NCBI GenBank assembly: GCA_905479715.1
Contig: CAJQNR010000015.1
Span: forward strand, 1 to 46,046
From: an uncultured Sphingorhabdus sp.
GTDB taxonomy: Bacteria; Pseudomonadota; Alphaproteobacteria; Sphingomonadales; Sphingomonadaceae
Length of the DNA: 46,046 bases
Reading direction: 5' to 3'
The translations under genes were made by a program, and so were the position numbers. Each line of letters begins with the position of its first letter. Within the stretch, counting starts at the first letter, position 1. The notes under the pieces are model-generated. The model did not search any database. It was not told the DNA's origin and was given only the letters and a program-made list of their open reading frames with translations. This document shows, in pieces, positions 1-10,403 of this stretch.

Positions 1-1001
1 GGCTTCCGGTCGAAGTCTCACACGCGATCAGAGATCATTACAAGCCGGTCGGACAGGGCGACGATGTCCCGACCGATCCGGTTACCGTGTGCGTGAGTCT
101 GGCGGATAAGCTGGATACGCTGGTTGGGTTTTTTGCAGCCGAAATGCCCCCTACAGGTTCAAAAGACCCGTTCGCGCTACGGCGGGCAATGATAGCGATC
201 CAATCCTTGACCGCCGAGAACGGACTTCGTTACTCGCTCACCGATGCCGTACTGAAAACTCTAGATCTGCTGGCTCCAAAGGATGATGATGGCCGAAGAT
301 GGATATGGGGACACAAGGAACTCTCCCCGGAAGAGCGCATTGAGTTTCCTGATGCGTCTGGCAGCGGAGTAACATGGTCACCTCAGACGAAGGTGAATGA
401 AGCTGAAACTCTCGATCTTTTGAAATCATTCTTTGCGGATCGCTTAAAAGTCCAGCAACGCGAAGCGGGTGTCCGTCATGACCTGATCGACGCAGTTTTT
501 GCGCTTGGCGGGGAAGACGATCTGGTGCGTTTGCTCGCGCGGGTGAAGGCCTTGCAGGCCTTTGTGGAAACTACGGATGGCGAGAACCTGCTCGCCGGCT
601 ACAAGCGCGCTTCGAATATATTGAAGAAGGAGGGTGCCGGTGCCGTTCGTGTCGAGCGTAGTCGAGACACGGATGATGATACGCAGGGTCTCTCGACTTC
701 GCTCGAGACGAACGGGGAGGGTGAAGCGAAATCCCTTTCCTACACGCCGGAAAAGGCAGAAAAGGCCCTTATCGACGCGCTCGATGCGGCGCAGCCGGAC
801 GTGACCGCTGCGATCGCGGCGGAAGAGTTTGAAAAGGCGATGACCGCGCTGGCGGCCTTGCGCGGACCGATTGACCAGTTTTTCGAGGATGTGACCGTGA
901 ACGATGAAGACCAGAGCAAGCGTGAAGCCAGACTTTCCCTGCTTGGCCGCTTCCGCGACGCGGTCCATCAGGTGGCCGATTTCTCGAAGATTGAAGGCTA
1001 G
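1..1001 (+). CDS. glyS: Glycyl-tRNA synthetase beta subunit, C-terminal part (5' end outside window)
   Basis: This is the C-terminal portion of the beta subunit of the alpha2beta2 glycyl-tRNA synthetase, which charges tRNA-Gly. The frame is open from base 3 and ends at TAG 999-1001. The visible part has the family-typical stretch ADKLDTLVGFFAAE (about bases 105-146) followed by a KDPFALRRA motif, then the helical C-terminal region that ends in FRDAVHQVADFSKIEG. The start codon lies outside the window, so no N-terminus is claimed. An odd insertion is visible: bases 643-716 form an imperfect palindrome that is translated as a polar, charged segment (VERSRDTDDDTQ onward) just before the C-terminal helices; see the repeat entry. 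ppdK follows after 219 bp on the same strand. Confidence 0.95.
   Translation, partial: LPVEVSHAIRDHYKPVGQGDDVPTDPVTVCVSLADKLDTLVGFFAAEMPPTGSKDPFALRRAMIAIQSLTAENGLRYSLTDAVLKTLDLLAPKDDDGRRWIWGHKELSPEERIEFPDASGSGVTWSPQTKVNEAETLDLLKSFFADRLKVQQREAGVRHDLIDAVFALGGEDDLVRLLARVKALQAFVETTDGENLLAGYKRASNILKKEGAGAVRVERSRDTDDDTQGLSTSLETNGEGEAKSLSYTPEKAEKALIDALDAAQPDVTAAIAAEEFEKAMTALAALRGPIDQFFEDVTVNDEDQSKREARLSLLGRFRDAVHQVADFSKIEG
643..716. repeat. Palindromic repeat element inserted in frame inside glyS
   Basis: The two arms, 643-670 and 688-716, are near-perfect reverse complements (about 25 of 28 bases) around a 17-base centre. Each arm contains the core TCGAGCGNAGTCGAGA or its complement. The reading frame of glyS passes through the element without a stop. 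From memory, similar TTCGTNTCGAGCGAAGTCGAGA palindromes are scattered through sphingomonad genomes, mostly between genes. No second copy was seen in this window. Confidence 0.75.
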
Positions 1002-1074
1002 AAGATAATCAATTCATAACAGTGTAAAGTCTGTAAAGTTTGTCCGCGGATTTTGCGGCAACCTGAATTGATCG

Positions 1075-1207
1075 ATAGGCCCGTCTCCTTTAGGGGAAGG
1101 GTTCGGGTGGAGCCAGTCCCCACCCACAAATGTGGAAGCCGGCACGACGCCGGTTGCCGCACAAACCACAGCTTCTCCTCCTTTGAACAGGAGGGGGTTT
1201 GATAGTG
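1075..1207. repeat. Intergenic hairpin-rich repeat-like element
   Basis: The glyS-ppdK gap holds two similar hairpin-forming modules, one around 1081-1101 (CTCCTTTAGGGGAAGGG) and one around 1172-1199 (CTCCTCCTTTGAACAGGAGG). Between them lie two short dyads: CCACAAATGTGG (about 1123-1135) and GCCGGCACGACGCCGG (about 1138-1154). The layout resembles GC-rich dispersed intergenic elements seen in sphingomonads. Only one copy is in this window, so repetitiveness is inferred. The gap shows no other clear feature apart from the ppdK ribosome-binding region. Confidence 0.45.
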
Positions 1208-1220
1208 ATAAGGCAAAAGA

Positions 1221-3899
<2,679 letters not shown>

Positions 3900-3913
3900 T
3901 CTGATCGGCTCTT

Positions 3914-3974
3914 GCCGGATGCCTCGTGCTGACGGCAGGAGCCAGTCAGGCTGACGAGGGGCTCTGCATCCGGC
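3914..3974 (+). terminator. Inverted repeat downstream of ppdK, possible terminator
   Basis: GCCGGATGC at 3914-3922 pairs with GCATCCGGC at 3966-3974, and CCTCGT (3922-3927) faces ACGAGG (3954-3959) inside it. No T-run follows, so it would be a factor-independent terminator only weakly; it could instead be an RNA-stabilising 3' hairpin or a repeat remnant. Confidence 0.4.
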
Positions 3975-4032
3975 GCAGAAGTTCGATGATGTCAGAATGT
4001 TCAGAATGTTGGGTAGAAGGGCAATTTATGGG

Positions 4033-4061
4033 TTGCCAGCGGGTTATTCACCCCCTATCTG
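4033..4061 (+). promoter_or_regulatory. Candidate sigma70 promoter for tRNA-Arg
   Basis: TTGCCA (4033-4038), a 17-base spacer and TATCTG (4056-4061) end 13 bases before the mature tRNA 5' end. The -35 matches consensus at five of six positions and the spacing is ideal. Confidence 0.5.
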
Positions 4062-4074
4062 CACCATCTGGTTA

Positions 4075-4151
4075 GCGCCCATAGCTCAGCTGGATAGAGT
4101 ACTTGACTACGAATCAAGGGGTCGGGAGTTCGAATCTTCCTGGGCGCACCA
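4075..4151 (+). tRNA. tRNA-Arg (anticodon ACG)
   Basis: The 77-base sequence folds as a cloverleaf. The acceptor stem is GCGCCCA/TGGGCGC, the anticodon stem CTTGA/TCAAG and the loop CTACGAA, giving anticodon ACG. The T arm is GGGAG-TTCGAAT-CTTCC. The discriminator A and the CCA end are encoded. ACG (read as ICG after A34 deamination) decodes CGU, CGC and CGA. Confidence 0.97.
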
Positions 4152-4251
4152 CCTTCCTTTCTTGCCAGACCATGGCCCATGGTGCACTTGCGCATGGCGC
4201 TGTGCTGGCGTAGTTCGTCGGCATTGAATCTGATGAACCGAAGGACCTGAC

Positions 4252-4872
4252 TTGGCCGACTATTCCCTTTCTATCGAAGATGCGCTTGCAGAGCGCGAAT
4301 CCCAGAAAATTCCGGTACCCGACGAGGTGCAGGAAGCCGTACGGACCCTGCTGCGCTGGGCCGGCGATGATCCGGAACGGGAAGGGCTGGTCGACACGCC
4401 GAAGCGTGTGGCGCGGGCGTGGAAGGAATATTGCGAAGGTTATTCCGAAAACCCGGCGATGCACCTCGCGCGGACCTTTCAGGAAGTGGGCGGCTATGAC
4501 GAGCTGGTGCTGCTCAAAGACATTCCGTTTCATTCGCATTGCGAACATCATATGGCGCCGATCATCGGCAAGGCGAGCATTGCCTATATGCCGACCGATC
4601 GGGTTGTCGGCATTTCCAAGCTCGCCCGGGTTCTCCATGGCTTTGCGCGCCGGCTGCAGGTGCAGGAACGCCTGACCGCCGAGGTTGCGGAATGTATCTG
4701 GGAATATCTCAAGCCGCAGGGCGTTGCGGTGGTGATCGAGGCCAGCCACAGTTGCATGACCGCGCGTGGCGTGCGGACGCCCGGTGTCAAGATGACGACC
4801 AGCCGTCTGCTCGGATGCTTTCTGGATGATGCCCGCAGCCGCGAGGAAGTCATGAGCCTGATGGGCTATTGA
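4252..4872 (+). CDS. folE: GTP cyclohydrolase I
   Basis: FolE opens GTP to 7,8-dihydroneopterin triphosphate, the first step of folate (and queuosine precursor) synthesis. The zinc ligands are visible: SHCEHHMAP with Cys97 and His100, and HSCMTARGVRTPG with Cys168. QERLTAEVAE and VKMTTSRLLG match the family. The length of 206 residues is normal. The start is taken as TTG 4252 because AAGGA at 4241-4245 is six bases upstream and no in-frame ATG or GTG precedes the conserved region; the ATG at 4233 is out of frame. The gene sits 100 bp after tRNA-Arg and converges on the hydroxylase gene on the other strand. Confidence 0.95.
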   Translation: MADYSLSIEDALAERESQKIPVPDEVQEAVRTLLRWAGDDPEREGLVDTPKRVARAWKEYCEGYSENPAMHLARTFQEVGGYDELVLLKDIPFHSHCEHHMAPIIGKASIAYMPTDRVVGISKLARVLHGFARRLQVQERLTAEVAECIWEYLKPQGVAVVIEASHSCMTARGVRTPGVKMTTSRLLGCFLDDARSREEVMSLMGY

Positions 4873-4884
4873 GCGGAAGCGCTG

Positions 4885-5541
4885 CTAGCGCATCCATCGC
4901 CGCATCAGATTATATTGCACGGCCTGCAAGCGGGTATAATTTTCGTGCGCCATATTGAGGCCTTCCAGCGCCGCCACTTCGTTCAGTTCGTACAGCAGAT
5001 TGCGCTGCGTCACGTCAGGCAGCTTGCTCTGAATGAAGGTGATGGCGACCATGCGCTCGCCCTGGGTAACCGGTTCGACCTCGTGCAATGTGGATGACGG
5101 ATAGACGATGGCTGAACCCGGTATCCCCTTGAACCGCATGCCGGCTTCGCCCTGTGTGACATGCAGCGCGCCGCCTTTGCAGTCGTTCACGTCGCTCAAA
5201 AAAATCGTGCAGCTGATATCGGACCGGAGCGGTCCGTCCGGAAGCGGAATGATCGCACTATCCGCGTGCAATCCATAATTCATGCCCGGTTTGTAGCGCG
5301 TGATCAGCGGCGGTGCGACCTTCTCGGGAAAGGCAAAATCGACGAATTCGCGATTGGCCATCAGCGCATCGAGCAAAATTTTCGATGATTTCTTGTATCC
5401 TTCGACATCGTGCAGTTGAAGATTATTCTTCACCTTGCTGTACGGATTGCTGATCTTGCCGTCGACAAATTGCGCGCTATCGGCAATTTTTTTCAGTTCG
5501 TTGACCTGAGATTGGTCCAGTACGCTAAGTTGCTTGAACAT
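4885..5541 (-). CDS. PKHD-type 2OG-Fe(II) hydroxylase (YbiX/PiuC family)
   Basis: The product (218 residues) is an Fe(II)- and 2-oxoglutarate-dependent dioxygenase of the YbiX/PiuC group. The iron ligands His92, Asp94 (YGLHADSAI) and His153 (SSTLHEVEPV) and the 2OG-binding Arg163 (TQGERMVAI) are all present. The family's biochemical substrate is not settled; some members are iron-regulated and linked to TonB-dependent uptake. The start ATG at 5541 overlaps the stop TAA of the upstream sulfotransferase-like gene by one base (TAATG), so the two are translationally coupled. A longer in-frame start at 5613 lies inside the upstream gene and is rejected. No iron box was recognised upstream. Confidence 0.88.
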   Translation of the reverse strand: MFKQLSVLDQSQVNELKKIADSAQFVDGKISNPYSKVKNNLQLHDVEGYKKSSKILLDALMANREFVDFAFPEKVAPPLITRYKPGMNYGLHADSAIIPLPDGPLRSDISCTIFLSDVNDCKGGALHVTQGEAGMRFKGIPGSAIVYPSSTLHEVEPVTQGERMVAITFIQSKLPDVTQRNLLYELNEVAALEGLNMAHENYTRLQAVQYNLMRRWMR

Positions 5542-6587
5542 TATCGTCTCGTTTCCGCTGTTGTGATCGCGGCGGCGATTATCGGAAAGCGCCGCGCCAA
5601 TTGATCGACCCATAGCAGTGTCTGTTTTATATCGTCAGCATGTATTTGCGCGGCTTCTGACAACAGCTCCTCGCGCAGCGACGCACTATAATCAAATTCG
5701 GGCGCCTTTGAATAGCTCGACATGATCGGACCGGAAATCAGGCTTTGGGCATGATCTGGTGACAGATTGCGCCCAAAATGGCTGGCTGCAAGCTGCAATT
5801 GTGCGGCTGGTTCTTTCAAAAATTCGTCAAAATCCATCCAAGTGATAGTGGCATCGGGGCTTTGGTTCTTGGCATCACAAAGCGTTGCCATCTCGCATAA
5901 CCAGCCCAGCGCGGCGGTTTGAGCAAGTGATAGATTCTCTTTTTCATCCAGCGTCTGGCCGCAATGCTGCGCCAGCCTGAAAAGTCTGAGATCCGCCAGC
6001 GCGGCCGCTTCCTGCTTTGATGCATCTCCGGCCAATATGGTCTGAAGGTAACGACTGAGCGAAGCGAACAGAAAAAGTGCAGTGCCGTTGTCGGCCAATA
6101 GGGGGCGGGCAAGCGGGCTTACAAAACTGCTTGCCTTGATCATGACCCGCTGGTTGGCATGAAACACGCGGGAAAGCCATTGTTCGACCTGCCCGAGCCG
6201 TTTGGCTTGCTCGTCGGATGTCCAGCCGACATCATCCGGTTTGTTCACATGCACATCGGCCAGTTGCCGCAATATCGCCGGCTCGCGCAGCGCAAATATA
6301 CTGTCCAGTTCACCCAGTAACCGCGAGACCAGGGTCGAGCCTACGTGGCCGATATGGAAAATATACTGGGGTTTGGAGAGTTCTGGCAAGGAGACGGATT
6401 CGATATCTGCCCATGCCACGATTTGGCGCGGAAGATCGGGGGCAAATATGCGCTGATCGAGGAAACTGGCCTGATGAAAGCGTTCCTCGCTCATTGTCGA
6501 CAGCAGGACTTGATCCTTCAGCAGATCGGCGAGATGCGGAAAAAGTGTCGCATCTTTTGCAAAAAGGGACTGCCAGTCGTTGCTCAA
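5541..6587 (-). CDS. Sulfotransferase-like P-loop protein
   Basis: This 348-residue protein is assigned only to the sulfotransferase-like fold. The motif YIFHIGHVGSTLVSRLLGEL, about residues 75-94, resembles the 5'-phosphosulfate-binding loop of PAPS sulfotransferases, and a later MDFDEFLKEP segment fits the C-terminal part of such proteins. No substrate can be read from the sequence. The start is taken as TTG 6587 because GGAGG (6596-6592) stands five bases upstream; the TTG at 6599 would put the ribosome site inside the gene. The ribosome site follows directly after the rplI terminator, so expression may depend on read-through from the rpsF-rpsR-rplI operon. The gene is coupled to the downstream hydroxylase, suggesting a joint role in modifying one substrate. 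Confidence 0.65.
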   Translation of the reverse strand: MSNDWQSLFAKDATLFPHLADLLKDQVLLSTMSEERFHQASFLDQRIFAPDLPRQIVAWADIESVSLPELSKPQYIFHIGHVGSTLVSRLLGELDSIFALREPAILRQLADVHVNKPDDVGWTSDEQAKRLGQVEQWLSRVFHANQRVMIKASSFVSPLARPLLADNGTALFLFASLSRYLQTILAGDASKQEAAALADLRLFRLAQHCGQTLDEKENLSLAQTAALGWLCEMATLCDAKNQSPDATITWMDFDEFLKEPAAQLQLAASHFGRNLSPDHAQSLISGPIMSSYSKAPEFDYSASLREELLSEAAQIHADDIKQTLLWVDQLARRFPIIAAAITTAETRR

Positions 6588-6601
6588 TCCAGCCTCCAAA
6601 G

Positions 6602-6652
6602 AAAAAGCCCGGATCTGGTGAACCGTCTTGCGACGGTCCCGACCCGGGCTTT
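6602..6652 (-). terminator. Rho-independent terminator after rplI
   Basis: On the minus strand AAAGCCCGGGTC (6652-6641) pairs with GATCCGGGCTTT (6615-6604), followed by TTTCTTTG. A second dyad (GACCGTC/GACGGTT) lies in the loop. It sits between the rplI stop and the ribosome site of the sulfotransferase-like gene. Confidence 0.85.
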
Positions 6653-6674
6653 CAATATCAGAATCAGAATAGGA

Positions 6675-7313
6675 CTATTCCTTGGTTTCGGTATCGTCCT
6701 GCTCTGTTGTTTCAGAAGCTTCCGCATCAGCTTCAACAGCGGTTCCGTCGGTTTCTTCACCGTCGTCTTCGCTATCGGGTGAAAGTGCTGCGGCAGCCAA
6801 TTCAGCTTGTTCTTCTTCGAACATCTGGGCAATTACATCGACGCCGTCTTTCTGCATGTCGGCTTCATCGTCCGAACGGGCCACATTGGCCTGAATCGTG
6901 ACGTTGACTTCCGGGTGCAGGCGGACGCGAACATCGAAAACACCGAGTGTCTTGATCGGTTTTTCCAGAATGACCATGCTTTTTTCAACCTGGGCGCCGT
7001 CAGCGGCCAGGGCTTCAACGATGTCGCGTACTGAAACCGAACCATAAAGCTGGCCGCTGGCAGACGAGGCGCGGATCAGGACGATCTGCTTGCCTTCGAT
7101 GCTGCCGGATGCCGCTTCGGCTTCCTTGCGCTTCGCTTCATTGTCCGCTTCGATCTGCTGACGATTGGCTTCGAAGATCTTCTTGTTCGCCGCGTTGGCG
7201 CGAAGGGCCTTCTTGTTAGGCAGCAGAAAATTGCGAGCATAGCCGTTTTTGACGGTGACGATGTCGCCAATGCTTCCCAGTTTCTCTACGCGTTCAAGCA
7301 AAATAATATCCAT
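6675..7313 (-). CDS. rplI: 50S ribosomal protein L9 with acidic C-terminal tail
   Basis: L9 binds 23S rRNA near the L1 stalk and helps hold the reading frame. The N-terminal domain has the signature GSIGDIVTVKNGYARNFLLP (residues 13-32), followed by the long connecting helix and the C-terminal domain. At 212 residues it is about 60 longer than the usual 149. The extra part, after about residue 160, is very acidic (DSEDDGEETDG and DAEASETTEQDDTETKE) and probably disordered. The gene is third in rpsF-rpsR-rplI, ten bases after rpsR, and is followed by a strong terminator. Confidence 0.97.
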   Translation of the reverse strand: MDIILLERVEKLGSIGDIVTVKNGYARNFLLPNKKALRANAANKKIFEANRQQIEADNEAKRKEAEAASGSIEGKQIVLIRASSASGQLYGSVSVRDIVEALAADGAQVEKSMVILEKPIKTLGVFDVRVRLHPEVNVTIQANVARSDDEADMQKDGVDVIAQMFEEEQAELAAAALSPDSEDDGEETDGTAVEADAEASETTEQDDTETKE

Positions 7314-7323
7314 TGTTTCGCTC

Positions 7324-7548
7324 CTATTTCACGAGATAAGGCAGGAGGCCGAGATGGCGTGCGCGTTTGATGGCTCTGGAGAGCTCGCGTTGCTTCTTGG
7401 CGGAAACTGCGGTGATACGACTTGGTACGATCTTGCCGCGTTCGGAAATGAATCCCTGCAGCGTCTTCACGTCTTTATAGTCGATTGGTTGTGCGTTCTT
7501 GCCGGAAAAGGGGCAGCTTTTGCGGCGACGGAAAAATGGACGTCCCAT
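7324..7548 (-). CDS. rpsR: 30S ribosomal protein S18
   Basis: S18 (74 residues) forms a heterodimer with S6 on the platform of the 30S subunit. The sequence [16 protein letters not shown] and the conserved [17 protein letters not shown] and [14 protein letters not shown] blocks identify it. It lies 20 bases after rpsF and 10 bases before rplI in the usual operon order. Confidence 0.98.
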   Translation of the reverse strand: MGRPFFRRRKSCPFSGKNAQPIDYKDVKTLQGFISERGKIVPSRITAVSAKKQRELSRAIKRARHLGLLPYLVK

Positions 7549-7568
7549 GTTTTAACTCCTTCTCTGGC

Positions 7569-7931
7569 TTAATTATTGTCGAAATCGCGGCGCGGTTTGC
7601 GATCGCGTTCGGGTTTGCGCATCATCACGGACGGGCCTTCTTCATGCTCGTCGACGCGGATGGTCAGAAAACGGATAATATCTTCGTTGATCCGGGTCTG
7701 GCGTTCCAGTTCCAGAACAACATTGCCAGGCGCATCGAGACGCAGCATGACATAATGTGCCTTGCGGTTTTTCTGGATCTTGTAGGCGAGCGTACGCAGG
7801 CCCCAAGTTTCGGTCAGTACGACCTTGCCTTCGTTGGATTCAACAATTTTGGTGGCTTCCTGCGCAAGAGCATCAACCTGAGACTGGCTCAGATCCTGCC
7901 GTGCGAGGAAGACATGCTCATACATTGGCAT
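7569..7931 (-). CDS. rpsF: 30S ribosomal protein S6
   Basis: S6 (120 residues) partners S18 in the 30S platform. [20 protein letters not shown] and the [21 protein letters not shown] block are diagnostic. The ATG at 7931 is preceded by GAAGGA with about eight bases of spacing. The ATG at codon 3 is an alternative. A short charged C-terminal extension ([17 protein letters not shown]) is basic, in contrast to the acidic L9 tail. S6-S18 can autoregulate this operon through the leader in other bacteria; no clear leader motif could be confirmed here by eye. Confidence 0.97.
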   Translation of the reverse strand: MPMYEHVFLARQDLSQSQVDALAQEATKIVESNEGKVVLTETWGLRTLAYKIQKNRKAHYVMLRLDAPGNVVLELERQTRINEDIIRFLTIRVDEHEEGPSVMMRKPERDRKPRRDFDNN

Positions 7932-8226
7932 GCAATCATTCCTTCATTTTACCGATCGCTGACGCCGCACCATGCAGACACGCCCCTCCGGCCTTCTTTG
8001 TTTTCCGATGATTCGGCAGGGCCAAGTCATGCGGAAGCGGCGCCTATGGCGGAATTGGAGGGGGAATGCAAGGGTGGATACCAAGGGCGCAGCATCTCGA
8101 TAGCGCGTTCAAATATTTACCCTGCCGGATCGCAATGCTCGGGTGGAAATCGGTCACCGGATCCCGCGTATTTGTCATGCCCTATTGCCTTCAAAGGTCA
8201 TCTATCTTTCTTATCCTATTAAGCGC
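7932..8226. other. Divergent intergenic region between rpsF and the sulfatase-fold gene
   Basis: No open gene is supported here. The region must hold the rpsF promoter (minus strand), but no strong consensus pair was found; TTGCAT at about 8076-8071 on the minus strand is a weak -35 candidate. The plus-strand promoter for the sulfatase-fold gene lies at its right edge and is listed separately. Confidence 0.5.
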
Positions 8227-8255
8227 CTGACAACTTCTGTTCATTAGAGGATAAT
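8227..8255 (+). promoter_or_regulatory. Strong sigma70-type promoter for the sulfatase-fold gene
   Basis: CTGACA (8227-8232), a 17-base spacer and GATAAT (8250-8255) each match consensus at five of six bases. The start point would be near 8262, giving a leader of about 45 bases to the ATG at 8308 and supporting that start over the ATG at 8269. Confidence 0.65.
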
Positions 8256-8307
8256 TTCTATTCACTAAATGGCAGGGATGGCCAGAATGCTGGAGGGGCA
8301 TTTCAGG

Positions 8308-10203
8308 ATGCAAATGGAGATTGGGCAGCAACGAAAGCGGACGTGGATGTATGGCGTGGCCATGTCGACGATCTGGTGGCCTGTTCTGGCTTTCGTTTGT
8401 CTGTCGATCTACTCCCGGATCCAGAGCAAATATTTCGACGGGCTTTTGGTTTCCTCGGGAATAACCGGCAGTCCGTCTGTTCGCGATATCTTGTTTCTGT
8501 ATCGGCAAGACCTGATCATTTTTGGCGTGATTTTGCCGATGTTGACGGCATGGTGCTTTGTAAAATTGCGATTCTCTATCGCCGCGATGATTTCGTTCCT
8601 TCTGGTGCTGCTGCTTCAGGTGCTACTATATGCGAACCTCCAGACCTGGGGGCAAGTCGGCAGCTTCCTGAGCTGGCAAGCCCTGGAAAACGGAATCTCC
8701 TTCGGGCTCTCGAACCCGGAATATGTCGGCGAGTATATCTCCGTCGATGGTATGGTGAAACTCACCGCTCTTATCGCCTTTTCCGCTGGCGGCCTCATTG
8801 CAGGACGTCTTCTTTGGCAGAGAAGCTGGGTTATCCGCCTCTGGGGCATAGCTGGTTTCGCCTCGATGGCGTTCTGCGCAATATTGGCATTGATTGGATA
8901 TGCTTCGAGCATGAAAACGGCACCGATATCGGGCAGCTTTGTTTTAAATGCAATGGCTGCACTGAAAGACGATGGCTCGGGTTCTGGTGCGCCACCACCC
9001 GCCAGTGAACTGAACGAGCGATATGCGCAATTGGCCCGCATTTCCCAATCGCCATATCAGGGACCGAACTTCGGCGTTCAGAAAGGTTCCAACCTGCTTA
9101 TATTCGTCCTGGAGACGGCCTCGATCGAGTTTCTCGATACTCGCACGGAACTGCCTGATCACCCGGTACTGGATGAATTGAAGGGCAAATTGTTCGTTGC
9201 GAACAATCACTTTACGACCTTTCCCGCATCAGCAGAAGGCAACTTGTCCATCCTGACCGGAACATATCCGCCAAGAGCGATTTACGGCACCTGCCTGATC
9301 GACGTGCCGCGAGCGGGCGGCAGATTGCCGGGACCCATCGCTCAACTGCGCGAGGCAGATTACAAGACCGGCATTTATGCTCCATACAAAAGTCAAGTTC
9401 CGGCGGACAAAGTGGTTTTCGAGAGTACCGGCTTCGAGAACGTGGTCTATGGCGACATGCTTCCCGGTCCCGGTGACGCAGACAAACGCACGGTTGACCG
9501 GCTTGCCAGTGATATTGCTGGCTGGGCGCGCGCCAAGCAGCCCTTTGCCGTGGCGATTCTTCCACAGATCGGACATGGGCCCTGGTCGACGTCGCTCGGT
9601 GCAACGGTTCAGGACCGCGGCGCCAAGCTCGCCCGGATCCAGCTCGATTGGATCGAGGGGATTGTCGAGACTCTGCGCGCAACCGATCAACTAGATAACA
9701 CGGTTATTCTATTGACGGGAGACCATGGTGTGCGGACTTCGGTGGAGGATCCGCGCGTGAAGGTTGGCATGATTGACTGGTATTCATTTCATGTCCCCCT
9801 GTTGCTATATGCGCCACGTGCCGATTATTCGACCGTGGATTCCTCCCTGCCATCGTCGCATGTGGATATTTCCGCTGAGTTGAGCGAATTATTTGGCTTG
9901 GCGCCACTGCCATCCTACCAAGGGCTTGCGTTTCACAACCCTGAGCGGGCCAGACGGCGCGGTTTCCTGATGGCGGGATGGTATTTTGGTGCGAACGGCT
10001 ATCGAGATTCGGACCAATCTGCGATGTACTCCGATCTGTTGGGGGCCGTTTATGCCCGATCGGACGGCAAGGTTGATTTCAGCACCAAGCAACTTGTCGT
10101 CGAGGACAGACGCCGTGCTGAAATTCGGGATCAACTATCAGCGATGGCATCCCTTCAGGAAGTCTGGATTGCCAAGCGACTCTGCGGTGCCGAAGCACCT
10201 TGA
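8308..10203 (+). CDS. Membrane-anchored sulfatase-fold (LtaS/phosphoglycerol transferase-like) protein
   Basis: The N-terminal third has about four to five membrane segments (WWPVLAFVCLSIY; LIIFGVILPMLTAWCF; ISFLLVLLLQVLLYA; WGIAGFASMAFCAILALIGY). The rest is an alkaline-phosphatase-superfamily domain like those of lipoteichoic acid synthase and phosphoglycerol transferases, acting on the periplasmic side. Visible active-site elements are LLIFVLETAS at its start, FPASAEGNLSILTG (candidate nucleophile Ser308 or a nearby Thr) and LLTGDHGVRT with metal ligands Asp472 and His473. The natural substrate, perhaps a phospholipid head group transferred to a surface glycan, cannot be read. The start at 8308 is chosen for GGAGGGG at 8292-8298 and the promoter upstream; ATGs at 8269, 8278 and 8287 are in frame. 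Confidence 0.8.
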   Translation: MQMEIGQQRKRTWMYGVAMSTIWWPVLAFVCLSIYSRIQSKYFDGLLVSSGITGSPSVRDILFLYRQDLIIFGVILPMLTAWCFVKLRFSIAAMISFLLVLLLQVLLYANLQTWGQVGSFLSWQALENGISFGLSNPEYVGEYISVDGMVKLTALIAFSAGGLIAGRLLWQRSWVIRLWGIAGFASMAFCAILALIGYASSMKTAPISGSFVLNAMAALKDDGSGSGAPPPASELNERYAQLARISQSPYQGPNFGVQKGSNLLIFVLETASIEFLDTRTELPDHPVLDELKGKLFVANNHFTTFPASAEGNLSILTGTYPPRAIYGTCLIDVPRAGGRLPGPIAQLREADYKTGIYAPYKSQVPADKVVFESTGFENVVYGDMLPGPGDADKRTVDRLASDIAGWARAKQPFAVAILPQIGHGPWSTSLGATVQDRGAKLARIQLDWIEGIVETLRATDQLDNTVILLTGDHGVRTSVEDPRVKVGMIDWYSFHVPLLLYAPRADYSTVDSSLPSSHVDISAELSELFGLAPLPSYQGLAFHNPERARRRGFLMAGWYFGANGYRDSDQSAMYSDLLGAVYARSDGKVDFSTKQLVVEDRRRAEIRDQLSAMASLQEVWIAKRLCGAEAP

Positions 10204-10403
10204 TCAAGCTGCCAGAGCTGTCTGTTTCCGGGACAATGAAGGGCAGGCAAGATTGAAGGGTCTCAAGAGCCACGGGTGAGATCCGGTACGAACCCGATTG
10301 GCGCAAAGCGGCAGTAGTAGTGAACGCCCACAATTGGGCATAAGCCGATCGACAGCTTCGGTCTCCACAAAGATTGCGGTTACACCGACGGCAGCGACAA
10401 ACC

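Noticed and set aside
8041-8200. S6-S18 autoregulatory leader of rpsF
   Set aside because: Known in other bacteria, but the conserved hairpin with its CCG bulge could not be identified by eye.
10204-10403. Possible remnant gene or intron between the sulfatase-fold and dehydrogenase genes
   Set aside because: No coding frame, tRNA, hairpin pattern or recognisable mobile-element end could be supported; nothing clear is seen there.
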